Positions 7,691 to 16,020 of a stretch of DNA of 64,000 bases are shown here, piece after piece. The notes beneath the pieces are model-generated. The model did no database searches and was not told the DNA's origin. It saw nothing but the letters and a program-made list of their open reading frames with translations. The stretch is taken from contig CAVRQR010000015.1 of the NCBI GenBank assembly GCA_963723495.1, positions 124,001-188,000 on the forward strand. Reading direction: 5' to 3'. Position numbers and translations under genes: made by a program. Positions within the stretch are counted from its first letter, which is position 1. Each line of letters opens with the position of its first letter. Origin of the DNA: Gp6-AA40 sp963723495 (lineage in GTDB: Bacteria > Acidobacteriota > Vicinamibacteria > Vicinamibacterales > UBA2999).

Positions 7691-9388
7691 ATGACTCAGT
7701 CCGCAGTCCCACACGTGTCGCCGTCGACACTCGAGGTCGTCGCTTTGGGTGGCCTCGGTGAGTTCGGCATGAACATGATGGCGATGTCGTGGGGGGATAC
7801 GACCGTCCTCATCGACGCGGGTGTGATGTTCCCCGAGCCCGACCAGCTCGGCGTCGACCTCATCATCCCGGACATGTCGTTCGTCGAGGCGCGCCGCGAG
7901 AACGTCAAGGCGCTCATCCTCACGCACGGACACGAGGATCATATCGGCGCCGTTCCGCACGTGTTCGAGTTGTTCGATGGTCCGGTCTATGGAACCGCGA
8001 TGACGCTGGCTTTCATCGAGCCGAAGCTCGAAGAGCACGGCATCGATCCCGGAGACCGGCTCAAGACCGTCAAGCCGCGGCAGCGCGTCACCGTCGGGCC
8101 GTTCGCGATCGAGTTCATTCGCGTGACCCACAGCATGCCCGACTGCGTGGCCCTCGCGATCTCGACCCCGGTCGGCACCATCGTCCATACCGGTGATTTC
8201 AAGATCGATCAGACGCCAATCGACGGTGAGCACTTCGATCTTCACCGGTTCGCGGAGCTTGGCACCGAAGGTGTGCTCGCGCTCTTTGCCGACAGCACGA
8301 ACGTCGACCGCCCCGGCTTCACCGGCCCGGAGATCGAGGTCATCGATGCCTTCGAGGAGCTGTTTACCTCTACGGGTGGCAAGCTCGTGGTCGCAACGTT
8401 CTCGTCGAGCATCTATCGCATGCAGCTGCTCGTCGACCTCGCGGCGCAGTTCGAGCGCAAGGTCGCGTTCGTCGGACGGAGTGTCATCCAGAACACGGAA
8501 ATCGCGCAGCGGCTTGGGTATCTGCGGATTCCTTCAGGCATGCAGATTCGCGACTCGGAGATCCAGAACTACGCGTCGCAGGATGTGCTGTGTATCACCA
8601 CCGGATCGCAGGGAGAACCACAGGCTGCCCTTCCCCGTATCGCCATCGACGATCACCGCTGCGTCAAGCTCGGACCAGATGACACGGTCGTTCTGTCGGC
8701 CCGCTCGATCCCCGGCAACGAAAAGGCGATCGCCCGGACGATGAGCCACATTGCCAGACGGGGCGCGGATGTAGTGACACCGGAGATGAAACATGTCCAC
8801 GTGTCAGGTCACGGCTCAGCTGAAGAATTGAAGCTCGTGCTCTCGCTGGTGCGGCCGCGCTACTTCATCCCGATCCACGGTGAGTATCGGCAACTCTCGC
8901 GACACGCGCGGGTTGCCGCCAAGGTCATGCGTGGCCGCGACCGTCATGTCCAGGTTCTGCTGGCGCAGGACGGGGACATCATCCAGTTCGACGCAAACGG
9001 CGCTCGCATTGCAGGCAAGGCGCCCACCGGTCGCGTGCTCATCGATACCACGCGCGTCGGAGAGGTCGGCGACGAGGTGCTTCGCGACCGGCGCCATCTT
9101 GCTGGCGATGGAGTCGTTGTCGCTGTCGTGGCCATCAGCCGGCATACCGGCACGATCACGGGCGCGCCCGAGTTGGTTGCCAGAGGGTTCGTCGTCGATG
9201 AAGGCGAGGAGGAGTCACTCTTCGCCGACGCCAGTCGAGTCATTGCCGATTGCATCGCGTCTGCGGGAGTCGAGGAACGCACAGACCAGGGACTGATGAC
9301 CGAGAAGCTGCGAATCGAGTTGCGGCGCTTCTTCAAGAAGCGGTCCGGCCGCCGGCCGCTCGTCCTGCCTGTGCTCATGGAGATCTGA
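7691..9388 (+). CDS. rnj: Ribonuclease J
   Basis: Metallo-beta-lactamase/beta-CASP ribonuclease with 5'-3' exo- and endonuclease activity in mRNA decay and rRNA processing. The N-terminus VVALGGLGEFGMNMM is typical, the zinc motif is THGHEDHIGAVPHV near residue 78, and VTHSMPDC and HTGDFKID follow. The beta-CASP part contains FSSSIYRMQLL and VHVSGHGSAEELK. At 565 aa it is full length. The 204 bases upstream hold no gene I can recognise; the start of a run of T at 7489 is not preceded by a convincing stem. ftsK begins two bases after its stop. Confidence 0.95.
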   Translation: MTQSAVPHVSPSTLEVVALGGLGEFGMNMMAMSWGDTTVLIDAGVMFPEPDQLGVDLIIPDMSFVEARRENVKALILTHGHEDHIGAVPHVFELFDGPVYGTAMTLAFIEPKLEEHGIDPGDRLKTVKPRQRVTVGPFAIEFIRVTHSMPDCVALAISTPVGTIVHTGDFKIDQTPIDGEHFDLHRFAELGTEGVLALFADSTNVDRPGFTGPEIEVIDAFEELFTSTGGKLVVATFSSSIYRMQLLVDLAAQFERKVAFVGRSVIQNTEIAQRLGYLRIPSGMQIRDSEIQNYASQDVLCITTGSQGEPQAALPRIAIDDHRCVKLGPDDTVVLSARSIPGNEKAIARTMSHIARRGADVVTPEMKHVHVSGHGSAEELKLVLSLVRPRYFIPIHGEYRQLSRHARVAAKVMRGRDRHVQVLLAQDGDIIQFDANGARIAGKAPTGRVLIDTTRVGEVGDEVLRDRRHLAGDGVVVAVVAISRHTGTITGAPELVARGFVVDEGEEESLFADASRVIADCIASAGVEERTDQGLMTEKLRIELRRFFKKRSGRRPLVLPVLMEI

Positions 9389-9390
9389 CC

Positions 9391-11679
9391 GTGAAGGAGT
9401 CCACGCTTTCTCGACGGATCAGCGAATTCCTCGGCGTCGCGCTGTTCGCGCTGGCGCTGATTTGGCTGATCTCGCTCGTTACTCATGACCCGGCCGATCC
9501 GGTGTGGTTCTTCACCACCGGCACCGGCGAGCATCCGGTCAACTTCGTCGGCCGCGTCGGTGCGTTTCTCTCAGAGCTGTCATTTCAACTCTTCGGCTAC
9601 GCGGCGTTCCTGATCCCCGCTGTCATCGCTGTTGCCGGCTGGCATTACTTCTGGTGCCAGACACCCGAGGCGGCCTACACCAAATTGACCGGCGTCGGTC
9701 TGCTCTTCCTCGCATCGAGCGCGTTTCTCAGTCTCGTCTTCGGCGAGGCCAACGTTGCAGGCAAGACCTTTTACGCCGGCGGTTCGGCTGGTTCCTGGCT
9801 CGGCAGCGGGTTGTCGGAGTATCTCAACCGGACCGGCTCGCTCATCGTCTTGATGACGCTGATCATCCTGGCCGTGATCCTGTCGACGCAGTTCTCGTTC
9901 GGCAAGATGTTCGCGACCGCCTCGGTCAACTCGAAGGATCTGTCGTCACGTGGCGTCGGGTGGTTGCGCGGATGGCTGGACGATCGCAAACGGGATCGCG
10001 CCCGGCGCGAGGTCATCGCGAAGCAGACCCGCAAGGCAGCCTCGGCCAAAGATGATGCGACCGACGGCGACGAGCAGAGTCCGGCGCGCGGGCCACGAGT
10101 GACGCGACCGACGGCGGACAATCCGTCTCCGCGGCAGACGCCGGTCGTTGCGTCGAAGAAGCCCGAGTCGCCTTCGCTTCCGCTGTCCGACCCCGAGCTC
10201 AAGTCGCCCGCGCAGAAGCGCCATGGCGCATTCACGCTGCCGCCGATGACACTGCTCGATGCGCCGAAAGCCGAGCGCAAGATCGACGAACGCGTGCTGA
10301 TGGAGTCGGCGCGGCTGCTCGAGGAGAAGTGCCGCGAGTTTGCCGTGGAGGGACAGGTCGCCCAGATCCATCCCGGTCCGGTTGTCACGACGTTCGAGTT
10401 CAAGCCTGAAGCCGGCGTGAAGTACAGCAAGGTTACCGGCCTCGCTGACGACCTCTGCCTCGCGATGCAGGCCGAGTCGGTGCTCATCGACCGCATCCCT
10501 GGCAAATCCACCGTCGGTATCCAGATTCCCAACCCGAACCGCGAAGCGATTTCACTGCGCGAGCTTCTCGAGTCCGATGCGTATCAGCGTTCGCAATCGA
10601 AGCTCACCCTCGCCCTGGGCAAAACCATTCATGGCGAGCCGTACGTGACCGACCTGGCGACGATGCCGCACCTGCTGATCGCCGGATCGACGGGAACAGG
10701 CAAGTCGGTGGGACTCAACGCGATGTTGACCAGCCTGCTCTATCGGGCGACACCCGATGAAGTGCGCTTCATCATGATCGACCCCAAGCGGCTCGAGCTC
10801 GGGATGTACGAGGAGATTCCCCATCTGCTCTCCCCTGTCGTCGTCGATCCGAAGAAGGCGGCGAATGCCCTGCGGTGGGCCGTGCGCGAGATGGAAGAGC
10901 GCTACAAGACGCTCGCCGCCGAGGGTGTGCGCAACATCGAGCAGTACAACCGCAACGCCCGCCACGTCATCGCTGAGCGGGGAACGGCCGACGACGACGC
11001 GCCGAAGCCGCTGCCCTTCATCGTGGTGGTGATCGACGAGTTGGCGGACCTGATGATGGTGGCGAGCAACGAGGTCGAAGAATCGATCGCCAGACTCGCG
11101 CAGATGGCGCGCGCCGTCGGCATCCACCTCATTCTGGCGACACAGCGTCCGTCGGTGGACGTGATCACCGGCCTGATCAAGGCCAACCTGCCATCGCGAA
11201 TCTCGTTCCGTGTCTCGTCGAAGATCGACTCGCGAACGATTCTCGACGGCAATGGCGCCGAGCAACTCCTCGGCAAGGGCGACATGCTCTTCCTGCCGCC
11301 GGCATCGTCGCGCGCCATTCGACTGCATGGTCCTTACATCTCCGAACAAGAGAGCGCGCGGCTCGCCAGCTTCCTGCGGAAGCAGGGCAAGCCGGTGTTC
11401 GACGACACGATCACCGCCGAAGACGAGAAGAGCGGGCCGGGTGGAGTGGAGTTCGAAAAGGACGAGCTTTACGACGAGGCGTCCCGGATTGTCGTGACCA
11501 GCGGTCAGGTGTCGATATCATACTTGCAGCGAAAACTCCGTATCGGCTTCAGCCGCGCGGCGCGGCTGGTGGACATGATGGAAGCCGATGGCCTGGTCTC
11601 GCCTGGCGCAGGAGGAAAGCCACGGGAGGTCCTCGTCGATCGCGGGTACTTCGAGGAAGTCGATGCGCAGCTTCGCTAG
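9391..11679 (+). CDS. ftsK: DNA translocase FtsK
   Basis: Septum-located motor that pumps chromosome ends during division and activates dif recombination. The GTG at 9391, two bases after rnj, gives 762 aa. Four hydrophobic segments lie in about residues 17-170. A charged, proline-rich linker follows (about 190-290), then the alpha and beta motor domains with Walker A GSTGTGKSVGLN near residue 432 and Walker B VVVIDELADLM near 545. The C-terminal gamma domain (SYLQRKLRIGFSRAARLVD) should read KOPS sites. In-frame sequence before 9391 is rnj coding in another frame and is excluded. Confidence 0.95.
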   Translation: MKESTLSRRISEFLGVALFALALIWLISLVTHDPADPVWFFTTGTGEHPVNFVGRVGAFLSELSFQLFGYAAFLIPAVIAVAGWHYFWCQTPEAAYTKLTGVGLLFLASSAFLSLVFGEANVAGKTFYAGGSAGSWLGSGLSEYLNRTGSLIVLMTLIILAVILSTQFSFGKMFATASVNSKDLSSRGVGWLRGWLDDRKRDRARREVIAKQTRKAASAKDDATDGDEQSPARGPRVTRPTADNPSPRQTPVVASKKPESPSLPLSDPELKSPAQKRHGAFTLPPMTLLDAPKAERKIDERVLMESARLLEEKCREFAVEGQVAQIHPGPVVTTFEFKPEAGVKYSKVTGLADDLCLAMQAESVLIDRIPGKSTVGIQIPNPNREAISLRELLESDAYQRSQSKLTLALGKTIHGEPYVTDLATMPHLLIAGSTGTGKSVGLNAMLTSLLYRATPDEVRFIMIDPKRLELGMYEEIPHLLSPVVVDPKKAANALRWAVREMEERYKTLAAEGVRNIEQYNRNARHVIAERGTADDDAPKPLPFIVVVIDELADLMMVASNEVEESIARLAQMARAVGIHLILATQRPSVDVITGLIKANLPSRISFRVSSKIDSRTILDGNGAEQLLGKGDMLFLPPASSRAIRLHGPYISEQESARLASFLRKQGKPVFDDTITAEDEKSGPGGVEFEKDELYDEASRIVVTSGQVSISYLQRKLRIGFSRAARLVDMMEADGLVSPGAGGKPREVLVDRGYFEEVDAQLR

Positions 11680-13423
11680 CCTTCTCATCGTCTTCGTCCT
11701 CGGTGCTCCCACCGTGCCCGCATGGGGCGCAGGAGACGCCGTCACCACGGGCGCTCTACACCGATGCACTTCTCCGCGAGCGGTCGCTCCGGCAGGAGAT
11801 CGAGAATCAGCGCGCCGATACCCCTTCGCCGGCACTGCTGCAGCGGATGCGCACGCTTGTGGAGACGTACGAGCGAATGGCGCGTCAGTTCCCGACCGGC
11901 GACTACATGGACAACGCGCTCTGGCAGGGGGCGTTGCTCGCGGCGGATGCGTTCTGGACCTTCGGCGAGGCGACAGATAAGGCGACCGCGCTCGAACTGC
12001 TCTCCGCGCTGACTTCGCGGTTCCCGAAAAGCTCACTCGTCCGCGACGTGCCGGCTCACATCAAGCGACTGAAGGCTGCCAAGCCGACTCCGGCGCCAAC
12101 GCCGGTTCGTGCGGCCGTGACCACACCGGCATCAGCATCAGCACCTGGGCGTGCGACGAACGCCCTGACGGCAGTCAGGCGCGACGTTCTGCCGACGCGT
12201 TACGAATCACGCTCAACCTGGGTGAAGAGGTGACCTTCCGATCCGATCGCCTCGACGGTCCGTCGCGTGTCTTCATCGATTTCGACAACACGCGTCCGGT
12301 CGAAGCGATCAAGGACGCGACCATCCCGTTCGCCGACGATGTGGTGCGGCAGGTGCGAATCGGCCGTCAGACCGAGTCCCGTACGCGCGTGGTGATGGAT
12401 CTCACTGGCGCGGGACGTCACAGCATCTACACGTTGTACAACCCGTACCGGGTTGTCATCGACTTCGCGCGCGGACCTGTGGCTCCGTCCACTCTGGTTG
12501 CCAAGGCAGCGACCGCTCCGACCGCCACCGTGACTCGCCCACCACCCGCAAATGAGTCTGCGGCGCCAGTCGCCGCGGCCGGACCATCTGCGAAGCCCGC
12601 TGAGCCGCCGCCACCGGCCGCGTCGACCGATCTTTCGGAAGCTCCTATAGTCGAGACTGAACTATCCGTACCGGAAGCGCCGACAGTCAATCGTTCTGGC
12701 GGGTTCTCGCTCTCGCGGCAACTCGGGCTGCGCGTCTCGCGAGTCGTGATCGACCCGGGCCATGGTGGCCACGATCCCGGAGCCAAGACCAAAGGACTCA
12801 CCGAAGCCGACCTCGTCCTGGACGTTGCCTTGCGCCTCGAAAAGCTGCTGTCGAAGAAGGACGGCTTCGAGGTCGTGCTCACCAGACGGGTTGATACCTT
12901 CGTTCCCCTCGAAGAACGTACCGCAATCGCCAACCGGGAAGGGGCCGACCTGTTTCTGTCGATCCACGCCAATGCCAGCACGAACACCTCGGCTCGCGGC
13001 GTGGAAACCTATTTCCTCAATCTGACGGCGAACCCGGAAGCGGAGAGGGTGGCCGCCCGGGAAAACGCCGCCTCATCCCGCAGCATGAGCCAGCTGCCCG
13101 ACATCGTGAAGGCGATTGCGCTCAACAACAAGATCGAGGAGTCACGCGACTTCGCGTCGATGATTCAGACCTCGCTGGCGTCGCAGCTGCAGAAGACCGA
13201 CAGCAAGGTGCGAAACCTGGGCGTCAAGCAGGCGCCGTTCATGGTGCTTCTGGGTGCGACGATGCCCAGCGTGCTGGCCGAAATCTCCTTCATCACCAAT
13301 CGGCAGGAAGCGGCGATGCTGAAGACGGATAAGCACCGTCAGCGCATCGCCGAGGCGCTCTACGGGGGCGTGCTCCGCTATCAGCAGTCACTGAAGGCGG
13401 GACCGCAGATCGCTGAACAGTAA
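11663..13423 (+). CDS. N-acetylmuramoyl-L-alanine amidase with AMIN domain (frame broken)
   Basis: Periplasmic zinc amidase that cuts the amide bond between muramic acid and the stem peptide. ATG at 11663, inside the ftsK end and after GAGGAA, opens a signal peptide (SFASLLIVFVLGAPTVPAWG). The frame shifts near 11740 into a helical TPR-like segment (ALYTDALLRERSLRQEIENQ, then FPTGDYMDNALWQGALLAAD). It shifts again near 12195, where a one-base loss explains the join to ITLNLGEEVTFRSD of the AMIN domain. The Amidase_3 domain has VVIDPGHGGHDPGA, SIHANAS and the late Glu in AEISFITNRQEA, so the catalytic site is intact. AMIN probably anchors it to the septum or peptidoglycan. Confidence 0.87.
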
Positions 13424-13433
13424 CTTGCACAAT

Positions 13434-13504
13434 CTGAATTCAGAATGCAGACACCGCCACCATAGACCGAGCGAAGCGGACAGTGTCTGAATTCTGAATT
13501 ACAG
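13434..13504. repeat. Heptamer hairpin element, TCTGAAT type
   Basis: The left arm at 13434-13454 (CTGAATTCAGAATGCAGACAC) faces a right arm at 13483-13504 that reads GTGTCTGAATTCTGAATTACAG, with TCTGAAT repeated every 7 bases. The arms are imperfect inverted copies around a 28-base spacer. The element fills the 84-base gap between the convergent amidase and beta-propeller genes, so it may terminate both transcripts. Confidence 0.78.
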
Positions 13505-13507
13505 AGT

Positions 13508-14746
13508 TCAGTTAAGCGTCCACAGCGAGAGCGTCGACAGATCCTTTACGAACACCCGATTGCCTGAGTAGGACGGCTGTGCCCACGTGGCTGCATCGGA
13601 CAGCTTGTATCGGCGCAGCGGCTCGAACGCCGTACGGCTGTTGCGCGCGACGACGAGCTCCCCGTCTTCCTCCATGCTGAAGAACAGGTCGCCGGATCGC
13701 GCGATAGCAGCATGCGCAGCCTGACGTCCTTCTGAAGTCCACAGCGTCTTCCCCGTCTTCACATCGACCGCGAAGTATTGTCCCGAGTTCCGCGTCGAGA
13801 TTCCGAAGAGGACATCGCCCGCCAGGACCGCATCGCTGAGGCGCATCGGGACGTCCGGGTTCTCCCACGCCGTCTCGACCACCCACTGCGTGCCCTTCTT
13901 GCTCACGCGATAGGCCGACGTCGGCGGACCGTTGCTGGCGACGACGAGCAGATCCCCGGCGACGACCGGTGTGTTCGAGTTGGTGAAATTCGGGCTGACG
14001 AACGGGCGTTCCCACAGGAGTGCACCCGTGGCCACGTCCACGCCAACCAGCTTGCTCTGCGTGATGGTCACGATCTGACGCGTGCCGCCGAACTCCGCCA
14101 ACACGGGTGACCCGTAGCCGGGACCGTCTCCCCGCCAAGTCCATCGGACGTCGCCCGTGTTCATGTCGAACGCGGTGATCGCGCCCTCGTCATGTCCTCC
14201 GAGGTGAAAGATGACGAGACCGCCCTCGATGATGGGCGAGAAGGAGTGCGTCGTGAACATCGGCACGAGCGCCGATCCCGGCTTCTGCCAGAGCTGTTTG
14301 CCGGATGCCGCGTCATACGCGGTCACGATGCCGGTCATGCCGATTGAGAAGAGCCGCCCGTTCGAGAACACCGGTGTCGCCTTGGGCCCCGGCCCGTGTT
14401 GAACGGTGGCGCTCATCATCGTGAACTTCGCCTCGTGGCCGGTCTCCCACAGGACCTTGCCGCTCTCGGCGTCGATCCCCATCATCACCTCGCGTTCGCC
14501 TTTGCGGGCGAACTGGTAGATGCGATTCCCCACCACGAGGGGCGTGGCATAGCCGAGGCCAACCTCCACCTTCCACTTCTGGTTGAGTTGTGTTGGCCAC
14601 GCCTGCGGATCGGAAGGCGCCGGCGCAACACCGTCACGATTGGGTCCTCTCCACTGCGTCCAGTCCGACGATGGCTGTTGCGCGTCGAGGGGGATGAAGA
14701 ACACGGCGAGCAGAATGAGGACGAGCGACGCTCGAATCACACGCAT
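13508..14746 (-). CDS. Secreted PQQ-like beta-propeller protein
   Basis: A 412-residue exported protein. The start is ATG 14746, preceded by GGAGG at a 6-base spacing; it opens a signal peptide (VIRASLVLILLAVFFIPLDA). The mature part begins DWTQWRGPNRDGVAP, the entry motif of acidobacterial and planctomycete PQQ-like propellers. At least six blades follow, with recurrent G-x-x-LW motifs (SGKVLWETG, SGKQLWQK, TGALLWER, TGKTLWTS). This fold is shared by BamB and quinoprotein dehydrogenases; I see no catalytic residues proving a PQQ dehydrogenase. It lies 22 bases after the next propeller gene, so the two are an operon. Function unknown. Confidence 0.85.
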   Translation of the reverse strand: MRVIRASLVLILLAVFFIPLDAQQPSSDWTQWRGPNRDGVAPAPSDPQAWPTQLNQKWKVEVGLGYATPLVVGNRIYQFARKGEREVMMGIDAESGKVLWETGHEAKFTMMSATVQHGPGPKATPVFSNGRLFSIGMTGIVTAYDAASGKQLWQKPGSALVPMFTTHSFSPIIEGGLVIFHLGGHDEGAITAFDMNTGDVRWTWRGDGPGYGSPVLAEFGGTRQIVTITQSKLVGVDVATGALLWERPFVSPNFTNSNTPVVAGDLLVVASNGPPTSAYRVSKKGTQWVVETAWENPDVPMRLSDAVLAGDVLFGISTRNSGQYFAVDVKTGKTLWTSEGRQAAHAAIARSGDLFFSMEEDGELVVARNSRTAFEPLRRYKLSDAATWAQPSYSGNRVFVKDLSTLSLWTLN

Positions 14747-14768
14747 GCGATGACCTCCGGGCTTCAGG

Positions 14769-16007
14769 TTATTTCGCGCGCACATCATAGCTGGCGAGCA
14801 CGTTCTGATTTCGAACATAAAGACGTCCACCGCTTACGGCCGGGTGTGCCCACGCGGGCCACCCCTGATCGGCGATCGTGAAGCGGCCCTTCTCGCGATA
14901 TCCGGCCGGTGATGCCTCGACCAGGCCGACCACGTTGTCCTCGCTCAGCACATAGAGATGACCGTCGGCATATGCGACCGATCCTTTGCCTACGCTGCGG
15001 TCGCGCCACAGAACCTTGCCGGTCTCGAACTCCATGCAGGTGAGGATGGAGTTGTTGAAGCCGTACAGATACCCATCGACCAGCACGACGCCACCATGAT
15101 GGTTCTGCATGTTGCGCGTGAAGTAGATCTCCTGAGCCGTGACGCTCTCCCCTTTCGTCTGCAACTGCAGAAGGGCGCCCCCGGTACCGTAGGCCGACGT
15201 GAAGAAGACCTTCCCATTCGCATACACCGGCGTCGTGATGTTGGCCGTGTTGTTGGAGGCAGATCCATGGCGCCACATCAGCTTGCCGTCGGTGGCGCGC
15301 ACACCAACGCCGGCATTGCCGGTGAAGGCCATGATCGTCCGGACACCCTGCACGTCGGCGACAACAGGAGACGAGTATCCAGCTTCGTCGCTCAGCTCCT
15401 TCGTGACCCACACCGTGGCGCCGGTCATCTTGTCGAGCGCGGCGATCCCGGCGCTGCGGCCGCCGGGCGTGACGATGACGCGATTGCCATCGACCAGCGG
15501 CGACTCGCTGACGAGCCAATTGATGTTGCGGCCGCTGAACTCACGGAGGATGTTGCGACGCCACACGATTTTGCCGTCGGCCACCATCAGGCAGACGAGA
15601 TCTCCGTTCTCCGTCAGCACGTAGACGCGATCGGCATCGACCGTAGGCGTGCTTCGCGGCCCGGGCCCGCGATCGTTGTCCTGCGCCGATCCGAGCGCCA
15701 CCGTCCAGACCGCTTTCCCGCTGGCGCGATCCAGGCTCGTGACGACGCTCTGGCGATCCTTCATGCCCTGCACGAAGACGCGATTGCCCGCAACGGCCAC
15801 CGAACCGTAGCCGGCGCCAAGCTGCGACGCCGTCCAAGCCAGGGACGGACCCGATCGCGGCCATTGCTGCAGCAACCCGGTGTCTCTGGAGACGCCATTC
15901 CGCTCGGCGCCGCGCCACTGCGGCCAGTCTGTTGTTGCCGACTGTGCGCTCAACGTCACGATGGCGCAGGCCACCACGACCGCGCAGACGACAGCCACTT
16001 TGCTCAT
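14769..16007 (-). CDS. Secreted PQQ-like beta-propeller protein
   Basis: A 412-residue paralogue of the downstream neighbour with a signal peptide (VAVVCAVVVACAIVTLSAQS) and the same entry motif DWPQWRGAERNGVSRDTG. Blade motifs include SGKAVWTVAL, DGKIVWRRN, DGKLMWRHG and TGKVLWRDR. It starts 13 bases after the TonB receptor stop, so the order receptor, propeller, propeller suggests a co-transcribed envelope unit. Specific activity cannot be assigned; a scaffold or a cryptic quinoprotein are both possible. Confidence 0.85.
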   Translation of the reverse strand: MSKVAVVCAVVVACAIVTLSAQSATTDWPQWRGAERNGVSRDTGLLQQWPRSGPSLAWTASQLGAGYGSVAVAGNRVFVQGMKDRQSVVTSLDRASGKAVWTVALGSAQDNDRGPGPRSTPTVDADRVYVLTENGDLVCLMVADGKIVWRRNILREFSGRNINWLVSESPLVDGNRVIVTPGGRSAGIAALDKMTGATVWVTKELSDEAGYSSPVVADVQGVRTIMAFTGNAGVGVRATDGKLMWRHGSASNNTANITTPVYANGKVFFTSAYGTGGALLQLQTKGESVTAQEIYFTRNMQNHHGGVVLVDGYLYGFNNSILTCMEFETGKVLWRDRSVGKGSVAYADGHLYVLSEDNVVGLVEASPAGYREKGRFTIADQGWPAWAHPAVSGGRLYVRNQNVLASYDVRAK

Positions 16008-16020
16008 TCTGTGCCTTTAC

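Noticed and set aside
7481..8245. A 254-codon minus-strand open frame across the rnj start
   Set aside because: It overlaps the RNase J catalytic core in antisense and lacks any family pattern.
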